From positions 59,165,354-59,229,353 of the forward strand of contig CM022953.1 in the NCBI GenBank assembly GCA_012931725.1: DNA of 64,000 nucleotides. Direction: 5' to 3'. This DNA is from Litsea cubeba (Eukaryota; Streptophyta; Magnoliopsida; Laurales; Lauraceae). The notes below the pieces were generated by a model. That model was given only the letters and a program-made list of their open reading frames with translations, made no database searches and was not told where the DNA came from. This document shows positions 9,388-21,932 of the stretch, piece by piece (position 1 is the stretch's first letter; each line of letters starts with the position of its first letter). The translations under genes were made by a program, and so were the position numbers.

Positions 9388-10524
9388 TGTTGGATACCAC
9401 GATCACTGAGAGGGGGGGGTGAATCAGTGATTTCTAAAAAACAGGTCCAATTCAACAACAAAACAAGTCAAATCACACAATGACAACAGATTTAACGTGG
9501 TTCACCGAAAGGCTACGTCCACGGTTCAAAGACTGTCCAAACACCAATCCGGGACAGATCTGAATCTTATTTAGTCGCACCAACGACAAAGAGCACCAAC
9601 CCTTAGTTTCAGATAGCACCAACTATCTAGGAAGCACCAACTCCCTTTACAATTTATCTGCACCCACAGATAGAATCACCAAACCCCAAACACCAAGCAC
9701 CAACTTGATGTAAAAACAGAATAGAAGACTAATTCTGTCTACAGCCCTTCCCCTCTACAATTCTCTCTCTCTCAATCCCTTACAAATTGAAATCTAAAGC
9801 ATAAAAGAGAGACACTTAACTCATGGACGAATCACCATCTTCTAGAGCATAATCTCGTCCACAATTGCTGTAGAAAACGTCTGATAATGCAGCAACACAG
9901 CAACACAGCACCAGCACTCTTCTTCTCTCCAAAACTCTCTCTATTTTCTCTCTAAAACTCTTCTCTTCTGGTGTATCTTTAGAACGACCCATACATGCCT
10001 TTATATAGGTTTTGATAACCCTTAATTGTATTTAAAACGGGCTACAATTCGCTTACAAAGAGTCCCAAACAAATTAGATAAGTGTGCTGAATTTTCGTGC
10101 AAGACTTCTAATTCTGCGCAACTCTGGTTCCCGTGCTCGGTCGACATCCTTGCTTGCTCGGTCGACCGAAGACACTGTCTGGAAATAGACAACTTTCGAG
10201 CTCGGTCGACATCCTGGGGTCTCGGTCGACCGAAGACACACTGTGTCACGAAAATAACTGAGAGGTGCCTGAAACTGTTTTCTGCAGGTTTCTTCTTTCT
10301 CGGTCGACCGCATGAAGAGCCCGGTCGACCGCGTGCTCTGCTTCAGGAATTCTGAATTCCTGACTGTTTCACTTCTGATTCTTCTTTTCAGCTCTATCAA
10401 CACTAGCCTACTATCATCATGTTTGTGACAATGTGTTGACAAGAATTCCAACTCAAAACAATACTTGAGATGCTAACTTCTTCAATTCATCAAAAGACTT
10501 CTCAAGTCATCTCAAATTCCAACA
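9388..10524 (-). repeat. 5' LTR and promoter of copia element B
   Basis: This 1137-bp LTR is bounded by TG and CA. The TATA box on the minus strand spans about 9996-10007. The six GGTCGAC-type palindromes lie at about 10138-10330, upstream of the TATA box, where a U3 enhancer is expected. The terminal hairpin (9402-9409 with 9424-9431) lies in U5. Confidence 0.94.
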
Positions 10525-10529
10525 GGGAG

Positions 10530-11127
10530 AGGTGTTTCAGATGAGAGAGAAAGAATGGGAAGAGAGGGAAAGAGCCCTAGCTCAAACCCTTGCTGGAAAC
10601 GAATGAAGGAGAAGATGAGAGGGTTCCCCTCTTATAAGGTGGGTCTTGTGGGCCCCGGTCTTCATCAAGCTAAAAATGGTATATGCGGGCCCCGAATGAA
10701 AACGACGAAGAAGACAAAAACGATCGGCGAAATATCTACTTTCCAAAAAGTATATTTTCCCCAATTTCTGAAATTTTCGAAATTCATGGACAGATTTCAT
10801 GTGAAAGGTCAGTTTTGCCCTTTTCCTCGAAAAACGTGATTTCTGAGTATCAAATCAAAATGATCAAAACATGAAAGTTGTTAAACTTCATAAAATGAAT
10901 CAAAATACACCAAATCCAGCATTTTTAGAAATCCAAAGTAATTTCCCATAAAAATACATATCAAAAAGACCGGGTCAAACCAAAGTCAACGGTCTACCAA
11001 ATTTCAAAGACTAAGGAAAAATCTAGTCAAACTCAAAAATGCGGTCAAACTAAATCAAATCTCACTTAAAAAGCTAAACCACGATTAAAACAATGCTAAA
11101 CAAAAGGATTGGGGTCGGGATCTTACA
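10530..11127 (-). repeat. gypsy-type LTR, right part (its 5' end)
   Basis: This is the continuation of the LTR at 2211-3039. The minus-strand end is TGTAAGATCCCGACCCC, a terminus common in Tekay/Del-like gypsy LTRs. A possible TATA box (TTATAAGAGG, minus strand) lies near 10630. It abuts the broken SIRE RT exactly at 11127/11128, so it was inserted into the SIRE element. The expected duplication CTCAT (11128-11132) cannot be checked, because the other end lies outside the window. Sequence at 53.6-54.6 kb is similar in layout. Confidence 0.6.
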
Positions 11128-11475
11128 CTCATCACCCAGACTATGTGTTTAAATTAAAGAAAGCTCTCTATGGCCTGAAACAAGCTCCAAGAGCCCGGCA
11201 TGAGAAGCTCACAAGTCACTTACTTGAAAATGATTATATGTGTAGAAATGTGGACAAGAACCTCTTCATTAAAAAGGTTGATAAAGATATTCTCCTTACT
11301 CAGATTTATGTTGATGACATAGTTTTTGGATCCACATCAGAACAACTAGTTCAAGGATTTTCCCAATTGATGAGCTCTACTTTTGAAATGAGTCTAGTAG
11401 GACCCTTACAATTCTTTCTAGGATTACAAGTTAGTCAGACTGATCATGGTATCTTTCTTAGTCAATCAAAGTTTG
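11128..11475 (+). pseudogene. SIRE-like copia reverse transcriptase, middle fragment
   Basis: This piece of a plus-strand copia RT shows KLKKALYGLKQAPRA, the catalytic YVDDIVFGS and the connection motif PLQFFLGLQVSQ. It is cut on the left by the gypsy-type LTR and on the right by the Tat/Ogre-like element. The frame resumes in register at 46763, split inside one codon, which proves the 35-kb block was inserted here. The motifs match SIRE/Maximus elements. N-terminal RT, integrase and gag lie left of the window or are lost. Confidence 0.9.
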
Positions 11476-14012
11476 TGATGGACCGGTGCATCCTGCCCGC
11501 TCGGTTCTACTGAGGTCGGCGGACGTGGGAGTCCGTTTGGGTCCGACCCTTTCGTAACCGGAGGGGGGCAGAAGCTGGCATCAACATTTCTTTTGTGTGG
11601 GTGTGCCAGATTTTCTATTTTACTTGGAATTGCAAGTGGTGATCCGGAGATCAACCTTCGCAAGTAAAAAGGAAATCAACTTCTTTCAAGTTTTCCATTG
11701 CACATAAATTTAAGAAAAGAGACATTTTCTTGATTTGCCGTGAAAGGCGATTTTTTGGCATTTATAGCCGATTTTGGCGTTTATAGCCGATTTACAATCC
11801 TTATCAATAATGAAGGACAAGAGTTGTGATTTTTTATCTCTTTTGAAAAAATACAAACTACAATGAAAAGCAAGAAAATGAGGATCTAACTTCTCAGGAG
11901 ATTGTGGGGGAGCCGTTCAGATTGACAGTCGCAAGTCATATGTGGACTTCGCCATCATCCATGCAGATGAGAACAGAGGATGCTATTGATTCGCTTGGCT
12001 TGGCTATAACCTCATGTTTTTAGAGGACAAAGACCAAAAGGAGGTCCTATGTCCAATAAAAGACTAAGTAGACGGGCTGAAAAGCCACGTCTAAGCCATT
12101 GGAGGCAGAAGGAGAAGGCAAGGACCTTGGGGGGGGGGGACTCCCCAAGGGACTTTTGTCACCTTGTAGCGGTGGTCGGTAGAGAATTTCCGCAGAGTTT
12201 TCTCTCTTTGATGCCTTTTTCTGTCTGAGTTTCCAGATTTTCTGCAGTTTGTTGTGTGTTTTCTATGTTGTTCTTTCTTCTTGGAGTGCTCTCCTATTTA
12301 TAGGCTTTTTGGTAGCCATTTAGGAGGGTTTATGGGCTTTTATTGTCAATAAGCCGCATAATGGGAGGAGTTACAGGATTTAATTCCTTTATTTTGTAAC
12401 TCCTTTTTCTTGGCTTCTGATTGGCCGGAGGAGATTGAGGACATTTAATCGCCATGATGGGAGGAGTTTCATGGGTTAAATGCCATGAATCTCTTGACTT
12501 GTAACTCCCGGATGCTTGCTTCTGATTGGACCGTCCAAAGAAATGGATTAATGACTATAATAAAGCTAGTCAATTAATTGCATTAAGTGGTCGCCGAACA
12601 GTTGAAGAGTCGCGGGCCTTACCGCGTCCTTTGGGATTCTTCTGGCGATGATCATCAATGGATCTTCATGTAGATCGACATCGGATGACCATGTAACTTC
12701 AAGTGTTGGTTGCCAACAGCGGGTCGGTGCCATCTGTCCTGTCGATTTCTCGATCGTTCCGGTAGAAAGTACACTTTTTTTGGCTGACCGGTTGGCGATC
12801 AATTTTGATTTTGATACTCTTGATGATTGACCCGTGATTTTGACGGATGTCAGAGGATTTGGTGTCTCAAAAGTATGATTTTGGAAAATACCAGAGGCCT
12901 GACGCTTCGAATCGCGAAAAAAATGGTGAAAAACGGGGTTTCCGGGACCCTCCCGGCAATCCTGTGCGCCAGGGTCGCCGGCGACCCTGGGGGGGTTTTC
13001 CCCCCTTTTGTCCCGTTTTATGTCCGTTTTTGCCGTTTTTCGATTCTTTTTTCTTCTATATTTTTCCTTGACATTTTTGATCATTTATTGGATTGATTTC
13101 CCTATAGAAAACTGGATGAGAATCCTTGCATTTTGTTTTGCAAAGTTTCCAATTTTCTGAGAAAGCCGAAGACTTTGTCGCGCAAAGCTGCCGATTTTCC
13201 GTCAGAAGCTGAAACTAGGCCAAACGATGTCAGAATGACCTGAAATTTGGTGTGAAGCCTGCTGGGCAATAAATAAGACCAACCATATGCTTTTATTTGG
13301 GTTTTAAAGCTGTTTGGGGTCCTATCACCAGTAGACTTGCTTTTGTCGCGATGAAGATGTCGTGCCTTGATGTGCGGTCAACCGATGTTCGATTGACTTG
13401 ATATTTGATAGGGAACTTGTTGGAGTCATTTTAAGGTGATCCATAGGCTCTGTCTTGGAAACCATGGTCCCGGTGAGCTTCGCCGCCGAGAGGCCTGATT
13501 TGGCTTCCGAGCGTTAAAGTATGGTCAAATGTTGTCGAAATGACCTGAAATTTGACGCGTAGCCATTTGTAAGCATTTTGAAGCCGTCCATGTGCTCTAT
13601 CTGATGAGTGATGGCCTCGGTGGTTTTCGCCGCCGAGAGGCTTAATTTAGCTGTTCGAGCTTTGATGTAGGGTCAAACGTTGTCGGTTTGACTCGAAACT
13701 TTACGTGGAGCCTTTTGGATGTATTTTGAGACCATCCATCGGCTCTGATCGAAGATTTGGTGTCTCCGATGCTTTCGCCGTCGGGAGCTCCTTTTAAGCT
13801 GCCAGAGAAGCGAAGTTAGGCCAAATGATTTTGAAATGGCCCGAAACTTCTTGTGTACTCCTTTTTTGGCTGTCTTGAAGGATCTTGCAGTTTTTGTTTG
13901 ATTCTGACAAGATTTGATTTTTTGGAAGTAGCATTGCCTATTTATGGCAGGTTGCGACTTCATGTAGCTCTTTGGATCTTCAAGAGGCAAGGTGACATTT
14001 TTCGTGTCAACA
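11476..14012 (-). repeat. 3' LTR of the Tat/Ogre-like element
   Basis: This 2537-bp LTR begins TGATGGACCGG and ends GTGTCAACA on the plus strand. It matches 44202-46757 with many more differences and small indels than the nested elements show between their LTRs, so it is older. It holds repeats of a TATAGCCGATTT motif near 11750-11800, a minus-strand TATA box near 12295, a G-run/C-run inverted repeat near 12130 and a perfect 22-bp palindrome at 12969-12990. Open frames in it are not genes. Confidence 0.94.
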
Positions 14013-14023
14013 AATGCCCCCTC
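14013..14023 (-). other. polypurine tract of the Tat/Ogre-like element
   Basis: On the minus strand GAGGGGGCATT directly precedes the 3' LTR, the required place for plus-strand priming. Confidence 0.75.
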
Positions 14024-14257
14024 GAGGTGCAGCGACGAGTTGCTTAACTTTTGTAGTCGATGTGCCTCGAAGAGATTTTGTGAAGGAGAGCTTGTGACTG
14101 ACCAATTGTCTTTGAGCAGTTTTTCTTTTTGGTATTTGTAGCCTTTTGAGCTCCAGGGGAATTTTATGGTAGTAAAAGGGATCACGTACCATCTCGAGGC
14201 AAAGTTTTAAAGATGACATTAGGGATGTGGATTTGGGTTTTGACCTTGTGACCTAAC
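14024..14257. repeat. Tat/Ogre-like 3' untranslated region, left piece
   Basis: This noncoding stretch, rich in T and G, ends in one unit of a minisatellite (TTTTGACCTTGTGACCTAAC) that continues at 23956. The array was split by the Angela insertion, which duplicated CTAAC (14253-14257 and 23956-23960). Confidence 0.8.
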
Positions 14258-16281
14258 TGAAAGAAACTGCGATTCAGATCTGAAACTTCTCATAAAGAGA
14301 CTACTATGGCTGATGCAAAGCATGACAGATTTTTAAAAAATCTGATTTCTGCACTATGCAGCGGAAATCAGCCATAAAGAATTGCATAGAAACTCCATTA
14401 AATCATGATCAACATGTGTCCAATTAATAGAGATGATAGAAGACTACTACCTCGAAGATTTGTAGACTTCAAATCTCTGAAAAAAATAGATCCAAAGGCC
14501 CGAACTCAGACTTGCAATTTGCAAACGAGTTGCTGGAATTTTCTGCACTAGTATTGCCTTTGATCTTCTCCTCTATCTCACTTCCAAATCTGATTGGCTA
14601 AGATGGTGGGATCTTAATCTAGGAAACAAGAACTATTTCTCCAAGGGAAAAACTCAGACCTTAAGCTCTATCTATCAAGAAGAGAACCTCTCCAAAGGGT
14701 TGGGCGTGTGGCTCTCTAAGTGTGCTACAAAGTGTTTCAAAAGGTGTTGGACGTCCAAGGGGGTATGAGTTTCTTTTATAGAAACTTTTGTGGAAACCTT
14801 TTCTATAAAGTTATCTATCCTTATTCTAATTGATGTCCAAAAAGAAAAGACTTATTTCCTTTAAGAAACACTCCAATTAGAAAAGGAAACTAAAAGGAAC
14901 TTTCCATACAATTAGTAATCCTAGTTGTAGAACACTTACTAATTTTAAGTTCCTAATCCGAAAAGGAAACTAACTCATAGGAATACTAATCCAAAGAGGA
15001 GTCCAACTTTCCAAGTAGAGAGTCCTACTCAAAATTGGAAACCTTACCCATGGAAATCCTATTATGGACGTCCCACATACCAATGCACACCATGGCCCAC
15101 ATACAATTTATCTAGAGTTAAATTCATGTATGCCATCAAAGGCCTATTTGAATTTAAACTCAAAATTATTTTTCCACTAAAATAATTCATCATCATGTTA
15201 TCTAAACATCTTAGGAAACCATGCCAATCTTGGTAAGTGACTAGAGAAAGGACCAAAAGACATATTTGCCATTGGCTCCCAAAATGACCAAAATGTCCAT
15301 GCTAAACCCATAGCAACATAAAGACCATTTTAACCTTAACTCATTCCACTAAAGAGTTATGGTTGAACTCCAAGGACAAATATATAATATAATAAGCTCG
15401 TCATAAAATGACAGTTGTCTTCGACCTACTAAGTGTAATGACCTGAATGCCCCTCTATGTAACATCCATAATCGAGTCAGGTTATCATATGTACTATCAA
15501 CCTTCCCGATTACATCTAAACCTTAGAACTTCATATCCTTAAACATAATCATCATTCGAATATCATTCTCTTGATCCAGGGAGCGACCCACAAGTTCAAT
15601 ATTCATATGGAACATCCATATACTAAGATCTTAGATTTTGATGATTAATCGGATAATTCTAAGGGGACGATTATTCCATCATCAGATGGCATAGATTCTA
15701 TATTGCATTTGCACGTCCCAACTGATCAAGACCGAGTACTCAAAACACAGAGCTGTTGACCCATGAAAAGAATCTCACCCATAGTGAGTTAAAGCACAAG
15801 AACTTGACTTCGTCAGTTCATCCACAAATGCTCAAGATTAAGAGCACCGGTCACTTAGTAGCATGAGGTGACTTGATCTCTTTTCTGTGATAGTACTATT
15901 TTAGAGATCACACCTACAATGGTCCTGTTCAATGCATGACACATGCACTAATGAGATAGATCCGGGAAAGCCCTCCCATGACTTAGGTATGTCACCCTAT
16001 ATAGGAGAGTATCTCATTATAACTTCTACCAAGATGAAGTGCCCAGCTCCATCTTTCAGTTATGAATAAATATGATGTTTCCAGTTGTCCATGCATTAGA
16101 CCTATCTATGTGTAGACACCACACACCTAATTCATTTACTAGAAACAATGGGCCTTACACAACCATACATATATACATGTTTAAGCATAAAAGAGTCTTT
16201 CCATTAAATAGCTAGGAAATATCCAGTAACAAAAGATGAGAGTGCAGCTAGTGGGCTTTAGGGCATACACCAATCCCAACA
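14258..16281 (-). repeat. 3' LTR of the Angela-like element
   Basis: This 2024-bp LTR, in plus orientation, runs from TGAAAGAAACTGCG to CACCAATCCCAACA. A minus-strand TATA box (CTATAAAAG) lies near 14775. The minus strand after it (16282-16296) reads as the purine-rich tract AAGTGGGAGTT. Confidence 0.95.
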
Positions 16282-16295
16282 AACTCCCACTTACA

Positions 16296-18790
16296 CTAAA
16301 GATCACTGCTTCCTAACCTAACACCCATATACTCAACATGAGAAGTGAAGACTTTCTCTGTAAGAGTCTTAGTGAATGGGTCAGCCAAGTTATTTGCCGA
16401 AGCAATATGCTCCACCACTATCTCTCCATCCTGAATGAATTCCCGGATCAAGTGGTACTTTCTCTGAATGTGCTTGCCTTTCTTGTGATTCCTGGGCTCT
16501 TTGCACTGTGCTACAGCACCATTGTTATCGCAGTACATGACAATCGGTTTATGCACTGCAGGAACAACTCCCAATTCCAACAGGAATTTTCTGAGTCATA
16601 CCGCTTCCTTCGCAGCTTCCGATGCCGCCACATACTCTGCTTCCATGGTAGAATCAGCTATGCAGGATTGCTTGACACTTCTCCATGATATAGCCCCTCC
16701 TGACAAAGTAAAGACGTACCCTGAGGTAGACTTTCTGGCATCACTATCAGATTGGAAATCAGAGTCTGTATACGCCAATGGCGTTAGATCATCTGCTCGA
16801 AAGGTTAGCATATAATCTTTCGTTCTCCGAAGATACTTGAATATATGCTTAACTGCTGTCCAATGCATAGGTCCAGGGTTTGACTGATATATGCTAACCA
16901 TGCCAACGGCAAAGCAATATCTGGTCTAGTACATAACATAGCATACATGAGGCTTCCAACAGCGGATGCATATGGAAACTCTCCTCATGGTCTCTATCTC
17001 TTCAGCTGTCTTTGGACATTGATCTCGGGACAGTGGTACTCCATGTCTAGAAGGTAGGAGGCCCTTCTTGGAGTCATGCATGTTAAACTTGACCAATATC
17101 TTCTCAATATAAGAAGATTGGGATAGGGCTAACATCTTATTCTTGCGATCACGCAAAAGCTTGATCCCTAAGATATAGCTGGCCTCACCCAAATCCTTCA
17201 TCTGAAATTGAGAGGATAAACCAAACCTTTGTGGATGACAATAAACCTACATCATTTCCTATGAGTAATATGTCATCTACATATAGAACCAAAAACGCAA
17301 CTGCTTTCCCATTTCCTTTCTTACACACACATGGTTCATCAATGTTTTGATCAAAGCCAAAGGATTTGACTGCCTGATTAAACTTGATGTTCCACGCTCT
17401 AGATGCTTGCTTAAGTCCATAGATGGACTTCTTAAGTTTACAAACCATGTTATCTTGGCCACTAGCAATGAAGCCCTCTGGTTGCATCATATAGATGCAT
17501 TCGTCAAGACTTCCATTAAGAAAAGCTGTCTTGACATCCATCTGCCATATCTCGTAGTCATAATGACATGCGATGGCCAAGAGAATCCTTATGGACTTAA
17601 GCATAGCCACTGGTGAAAAGGTTTCCTCATAATCGATGCCCTCTTTCTGAGTATATCCTTTCGCCACCAGTCTTGCTTTGAAGGTTTCCACCTTCCCATC
17701 CACTCCTCTCTTTCTCTTGTAGATCCACTTGCACCCTATGGGTTTAATCCCTTCAGGTGCATCTACAAGTTCCCAGACTTGATTGGAATACAAAGAATCC
17801 ATTTCAGATTTCATCGCTTGCTGCCACATGTCAGCATCTATATCCGTTACTGCTTCATCATAACTAGTAGGATCCTCAACCAGATCTTCAGATTCTATCT
17901 TAAAAGACACTCCTAGATATCTTTCTGGCTGTCTAGAAATTCTCCCACTACGACGAGGCTCCAGAGTGTTTAAAGGAATATCTTGTTCATCTACTGTCTC
18001 AGGATCTGGTACAGATGTTATAGGAGATCCCGGAAGAATCTCTTCAAGGGTTTCTTTACAACTAAGCTCTTGGTGCATCATACAATCATCCTCCAAGTAC
18101 CTAGCATGAGTGCTGATGAGCACTTTTTGCTCCTTTGGATGATAAAAGATGCCACCTCTCGTTCCTTTAGGATACCCAATGAAGTAGCACATTTCTGATC
18201 TGGGTTCTAGCTTGGTAGCTTTATCATTCAGTACATAAGCTGGACAACCCCAAATGTGGATATGATTTAAACTAGGTTTTCGACTTGTCCACATTTCTTG
18301 TGGTGTCCTAGGTACTGACTTAGATGGTACCAGATTTAAAATGTATGCTGCTGCTTCTAAGGCATATCCCCAAAAAGATATAGGCAGGGTTGCATGACTC
18401 ATCATAGACCTTACCATATCAAGAAGGGTACGGTTTCTTCTCTCCGCTACACCATTTTGCTGGGGTGCACCCGGTGCAGACAACTGAGACACAATCCCAT
18501 GTTGTGTGAGGTACTCCTTGAACTCACCCAGGAGGTACTCGCCACCTCAATCGGATCGAAGGGCTTTGATATGTTTTCCTAGTTGTAGCACCGCCTCAGC
18601 CTTGAATTGTTTGAACTTATCAAACGCCTCAGACTTGCGTCGCATTAGGTATACATATCCATATCTAGAGTAATCATCGGTGAAGGTGATGTAATACTCA
18701 TACCCTCCTCGAGCCGGTTTGTTCATAGGACCACACACATCAGTGTGAATCAATTCTAACAACTCCTTTGACCTTAGTCCCTTTCCAGAG
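16296..18790 (-). pseudogene. Angela-like copia pol, broken
   Basis: This carries integrase, RT and RNase H in several frames. The integrase core (ELIHTDVCGPM, then ALRSD) meets a TGA at 18547-18549 inside the second catalytic motif. The rest follows in the same frame (QQNGVAERRNRT). RT shows QMDVKTAFLNG and YVDDILLIGND. The frame is lost near 17205 and again near 16930-16950, each by a small indel. RNase H (ADSTMEAEYVAAS, CDNNGAVAQCKEPRNH) and the end NLADPFTKTL are present to the stop at 16296. Every domain of a normal pol is recognisable, so decay is recent and by point changes. Confidence 0.9.
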
Positions 18791-20249
18791 AATGAGCCTT
18801 TCCATAGAATGACCGTTTGGTCATCTTTCCCTTGAGACAAGATTCGCACTGAGGAAAAGGTTCGAAATCTAATGAGCTTAACGGCCCATCTTCTACCAAC
18901 CTCTGAATCCATTTTAGGTTAATGTGACCCAAACGTAAGTGCCAAAGATTTGTGTCATTGATTGAAGATACCTTCCTCTTAAGGGAAGTTGAGCTTTCTT
19001 GTTGTACATTATGCAGTGTAGGAGCAATATGATATATATATAATAAGTTGTCATGTATTCTACCGGAACATATAATATTTCCATCTCTACTGATATCAAC
19101 ACCAGAATGGAAAGAAACTGAATAATTAAATTCAATCAATCTGGAAACTGAAATTAAATTCTTCCTCATGTCCGGATCATAGAAAACATTATTTAAAACT
19201 AATATCCTATTACATGGAAAATGTAAGGTAACAACTCCTACTGCAACTGCCCAAACTTTAGCTCCAGTTCCGACTCTAAAGGCAAACTCTCCTTTCTCAA
19301 TTCTCTGCATTATCTGAAACCCCTGCAATGAATTGCAGATATGATTAGTGGCTCCTGAGTCTACTATCCATGAGTCAGTAGAATCAACCACTAGACAAGT
19401 TTCAATGTAGTATGAAAAAGATGTACCTTTCTTAACTGAGGCCAGGAACTTGGGACAATCTTTCTTCCAATGACCTTTTAGGCCACACTTGAAGCATTTC
19501 CCTTTGGGCTTTCTATCTGTACCCTTATCCTTCTTATTACCAGCATTGTTCTTTTTCTGCCCTTTTCCCTTATTCTGCTTCTTCTTGGACTTCTTCTCTT
19601 TCGGGTTCAGTTTAGAGGAAGACTGGAAAAAATGAGCTTGGGCTTTGGGCTTCATGATAGCCTCTGCCGCCTGGAGTTCTTTTATTAACTCAGGTAGAGT
19701 CATGTCCATCTTGCTCATATTGAAATTGAGCTTGAACTGATTGAAAGATTCCGGCAAAGTTTCGAGAATCATGTCAGTCTGACTCCCTGCATCAATCTCA
19801 GCCCCTAGAATCTCAGCTTCATTGAAACAATCTATCAGCTTAAGCATATGCTCTCTGACAGGTGTTCCCTCAGCCATCCTAGCATTCATGATGGTCCTTA
19901 TAGTAGCTTGCCTAGCTGGCCTGCTCTTGTCTGCGAACATCTCAAACAAGGACATCATGATTTCATAAGCTGTGTCCATTTGCTCGTGCTGTGTTTGCAA
20001 CACGTTGGACATGGAAGCGAGCATGTAGCATTTAGCCATACTATTCGCTCTCTTCCATTTCCTCTCAGCCTCTCGCTGGTCATCAGTAGAATTAGCATCA
20101 ATTTCGGGACAGTTTTCCAGCAAGACATACTTGTACTCCTCGGCTGTGAGTACTATGTCAAGATTTCTTTTCCAGTCTACGTAGTTAGGGCCAGTCAGTT
20201 TGTTCTCACGAAGAATGCACATCAACGGACTAAAAGAATCTCTACCCAT
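18774..20249 (-). pseudogene. Angela-like copia gag and protease
   Basis: Gag begins at the ATG at 20249 (MGRDSFSPLMCIL); an upstream in-frame ATG at 20285 is possible. The capsid part includes LTGPNYVDWKRNLDIVL. A lysine-rich stretch precedes one CCHC knuckle (CFKCGLKGHWKKDC). The protease motif is WIVDSGATNHIC and the pre-integrase zinc region is NLWHLRLGHINLKWI. The frame runs off near 18795 because of an indel, after which integrase continues in another frame. Gag and protease themselves look intact. Confidence 0.88.
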
Positions 20250-20342
20250 CTCTTTCTGGATATAAAACGGTTTATAATTAGACATGCAGTATATATGTAA
20301 TATGCATATGGTGCTTGTTATAAAAGGAAAAACAAAGCACAA

Positions 20343-21919
20343 AACTTTTTACATTATTCAACCCCGGTCATAATGTATCAGTGTTTCAACCTCCTCATAG
20401 ACCCTCCATCGAAGGGATGGCCGAGCCTACAGTCATGTTGAATCAAGGCAGACTTATTTGGATTATTATTATCTGGACACACATCCAGTGGTAGTCCAAT
20501 CACTGATTGGTTTGGCCTCATATGACAAATAACCCTTAACTCCTAAAGAGAGGTCATCACCGTCTTATGTCAAGTGTATAACCATCTCTTATGAAATTCC
20601 CAGAATGTCTATGATTAAGTCTTCCGAAGGGAAGAGACTTTTATCCTTCCTAGAAGTGAACTTTAGTAAAGAGCTCCACCGAAGGGATGGCCGCTCCCAC
20701 CAACACTTCATTGACATTCTATAGAAGTGATCTTTAGTAAAGAACTCCACCGAAGGGATGGCCGCTCCTACTAACACCTCATTACGAATATTCACATTAG
20801 TTCACCCATTAACCCATCAAAGCGGTCTTTAGTTAAAGAACTCCACCGAAGGGATGGCCGTTCCTACTAACACTTTAATGAGATAACATGAACCGAAAAT
20901 GAGAGGCCGTGGGGTCTTTCCTAAAACCCCTCTCCCACTTGATTATTTATCGCTAGGGTTTTTACTTTTTGACCTTTACATTGTTTTACTCAAAAGCTCT
21001 TTTTAAATCTAGCAAACTTGGTTAATTAGATTTATGACTTAAGTCATCTTAAAATCAAATAACCTTTGCTTTAAAACATTTGAGCAAATCCCTTCAAAGA
21101 GTCCAAAACCTATCTTGGGTTATGAAAACCCATAGGTAGCATCTAATTAGATTTTAGTTTAGCCTTCTTTGGAAACCAAGGGTACCAAGATAAACTAAAC
21201 CCTATCCAATTTTAAACCTTAGACAAATAGAAGGTGCTGGTCTAAGTTCCGTTTAAAACAATTTTGCCAAACTAAAAAACAATCTAATACAATAAAGATG
21301 CCAATTTTAGAACCTAATGGTGGCCATGTTTCTAGGTGACAATTATAGCAATTATATAAAGCATTCAACCATGCATTCCATATATAAAAGCAAATAAAAG
21401 TATGCATTCCTTGATGGCTCCCTATTCTTAGGATTTCAAATCCTAATCGAATTAGGACTCCTCATGCATCTAGAAGTCTTGACTCCTTCATCTCCAAGGA
21501 CTCCAATTTCTTGCAACCTTCTTGTCCTGAAACAAAACCAAAATTACATTGGAGATTCCTATGCTTTTCAAGAAAGCTTACATCAAGACTAGTTGGAATA
21601 AAATTAAGGAAACTTTACAACTTCCTATGATTGCTAACCGCGCAATCGTGCACTTTCCAACTAATTAAAAAAACATCCAAATCCACATAACAATCATGCG
21701 AACCATCAAGGATGCAATACATGGCTGCAAACAAAGAGGTTAGTGCATGCAAACTCACTATGTGCATCATTAAACAAATCTGGAAAATAAATTCCAGCAA
21801 TGTTAATGAAACTTGCACACAACATGCATCACAACATAACTTTAATAGGGTGCCACCATACCCATAATCAATCTAGGATTAATTATACACAACATGGGAT
21901 CATGATTTCACATGGAGTG
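20343..21919 (-). other. untranslated leader of the Angela-like element
   Basis: This noncoding stretch of about 1.6 kb lies between the primer-binding site and gag, as in BARE-type elements. A block of about 50-90 bp with the core CCACCGAAGGGATGGCCG occurs at 20680-20715, 20748-20775 and 20842-20870, with a weaker copy near 20403-20430. Such leaders hold packaging and dimerisation signals; that role is inferred. Confidence 0.7.
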
Positions 21920-21931
21920 GCTCTGATACCA
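21920..21931 (-). other. primer-binding site, initiator tRNA-Met type (Angela-like)
   Basis: This reads TGGTATCAGAGC on the minus strand, one base from the 5' LTR. Confidence 0.92.
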
Positions 21932-21932
21932 C

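Larger units (their letters stand above)
3040..10524 (-). mobile_element. complete Ty1/copia retrotransposon (element B)
   Basis: A 7485-bp element with two LTRs, primer-binding site, polypurine tract and gag-pol, flanked by the 5-bp duplication GGGAG (3035-3039 and 10525-10529). By eye the LTRs differ at about a dozen positions in 1.14 kb, which suggests a recent insertion. Gag and pol lie in one frame except for a segment of about 100 bp that is shifted near 7146-7245. The long Gag with three knuckles and the polypurine tract AAAGGGGGAGAT suggest the SIRE/Tork side of copia; the lineage is not settled here. There is no envelope-like ORF between pol and the 3' LTR. Confidence 0.95.

Noticed and set aside
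12566..13084. A 172-codon frame in the left Tat/Ogre-like LTR with a similar frame at 45301-45825
   Set aside because: The two LTRs are copies by replication, so sharing a frame is no evidence of coding. No domain is recognisable, and the palindrome and simple GC sequence produce the length.
15062..15256. A 64-residue frame found identically at 22738-22932
   Set aside because: It is inside the two Angela-like LTRs and identical because the LTRs are recent copies.
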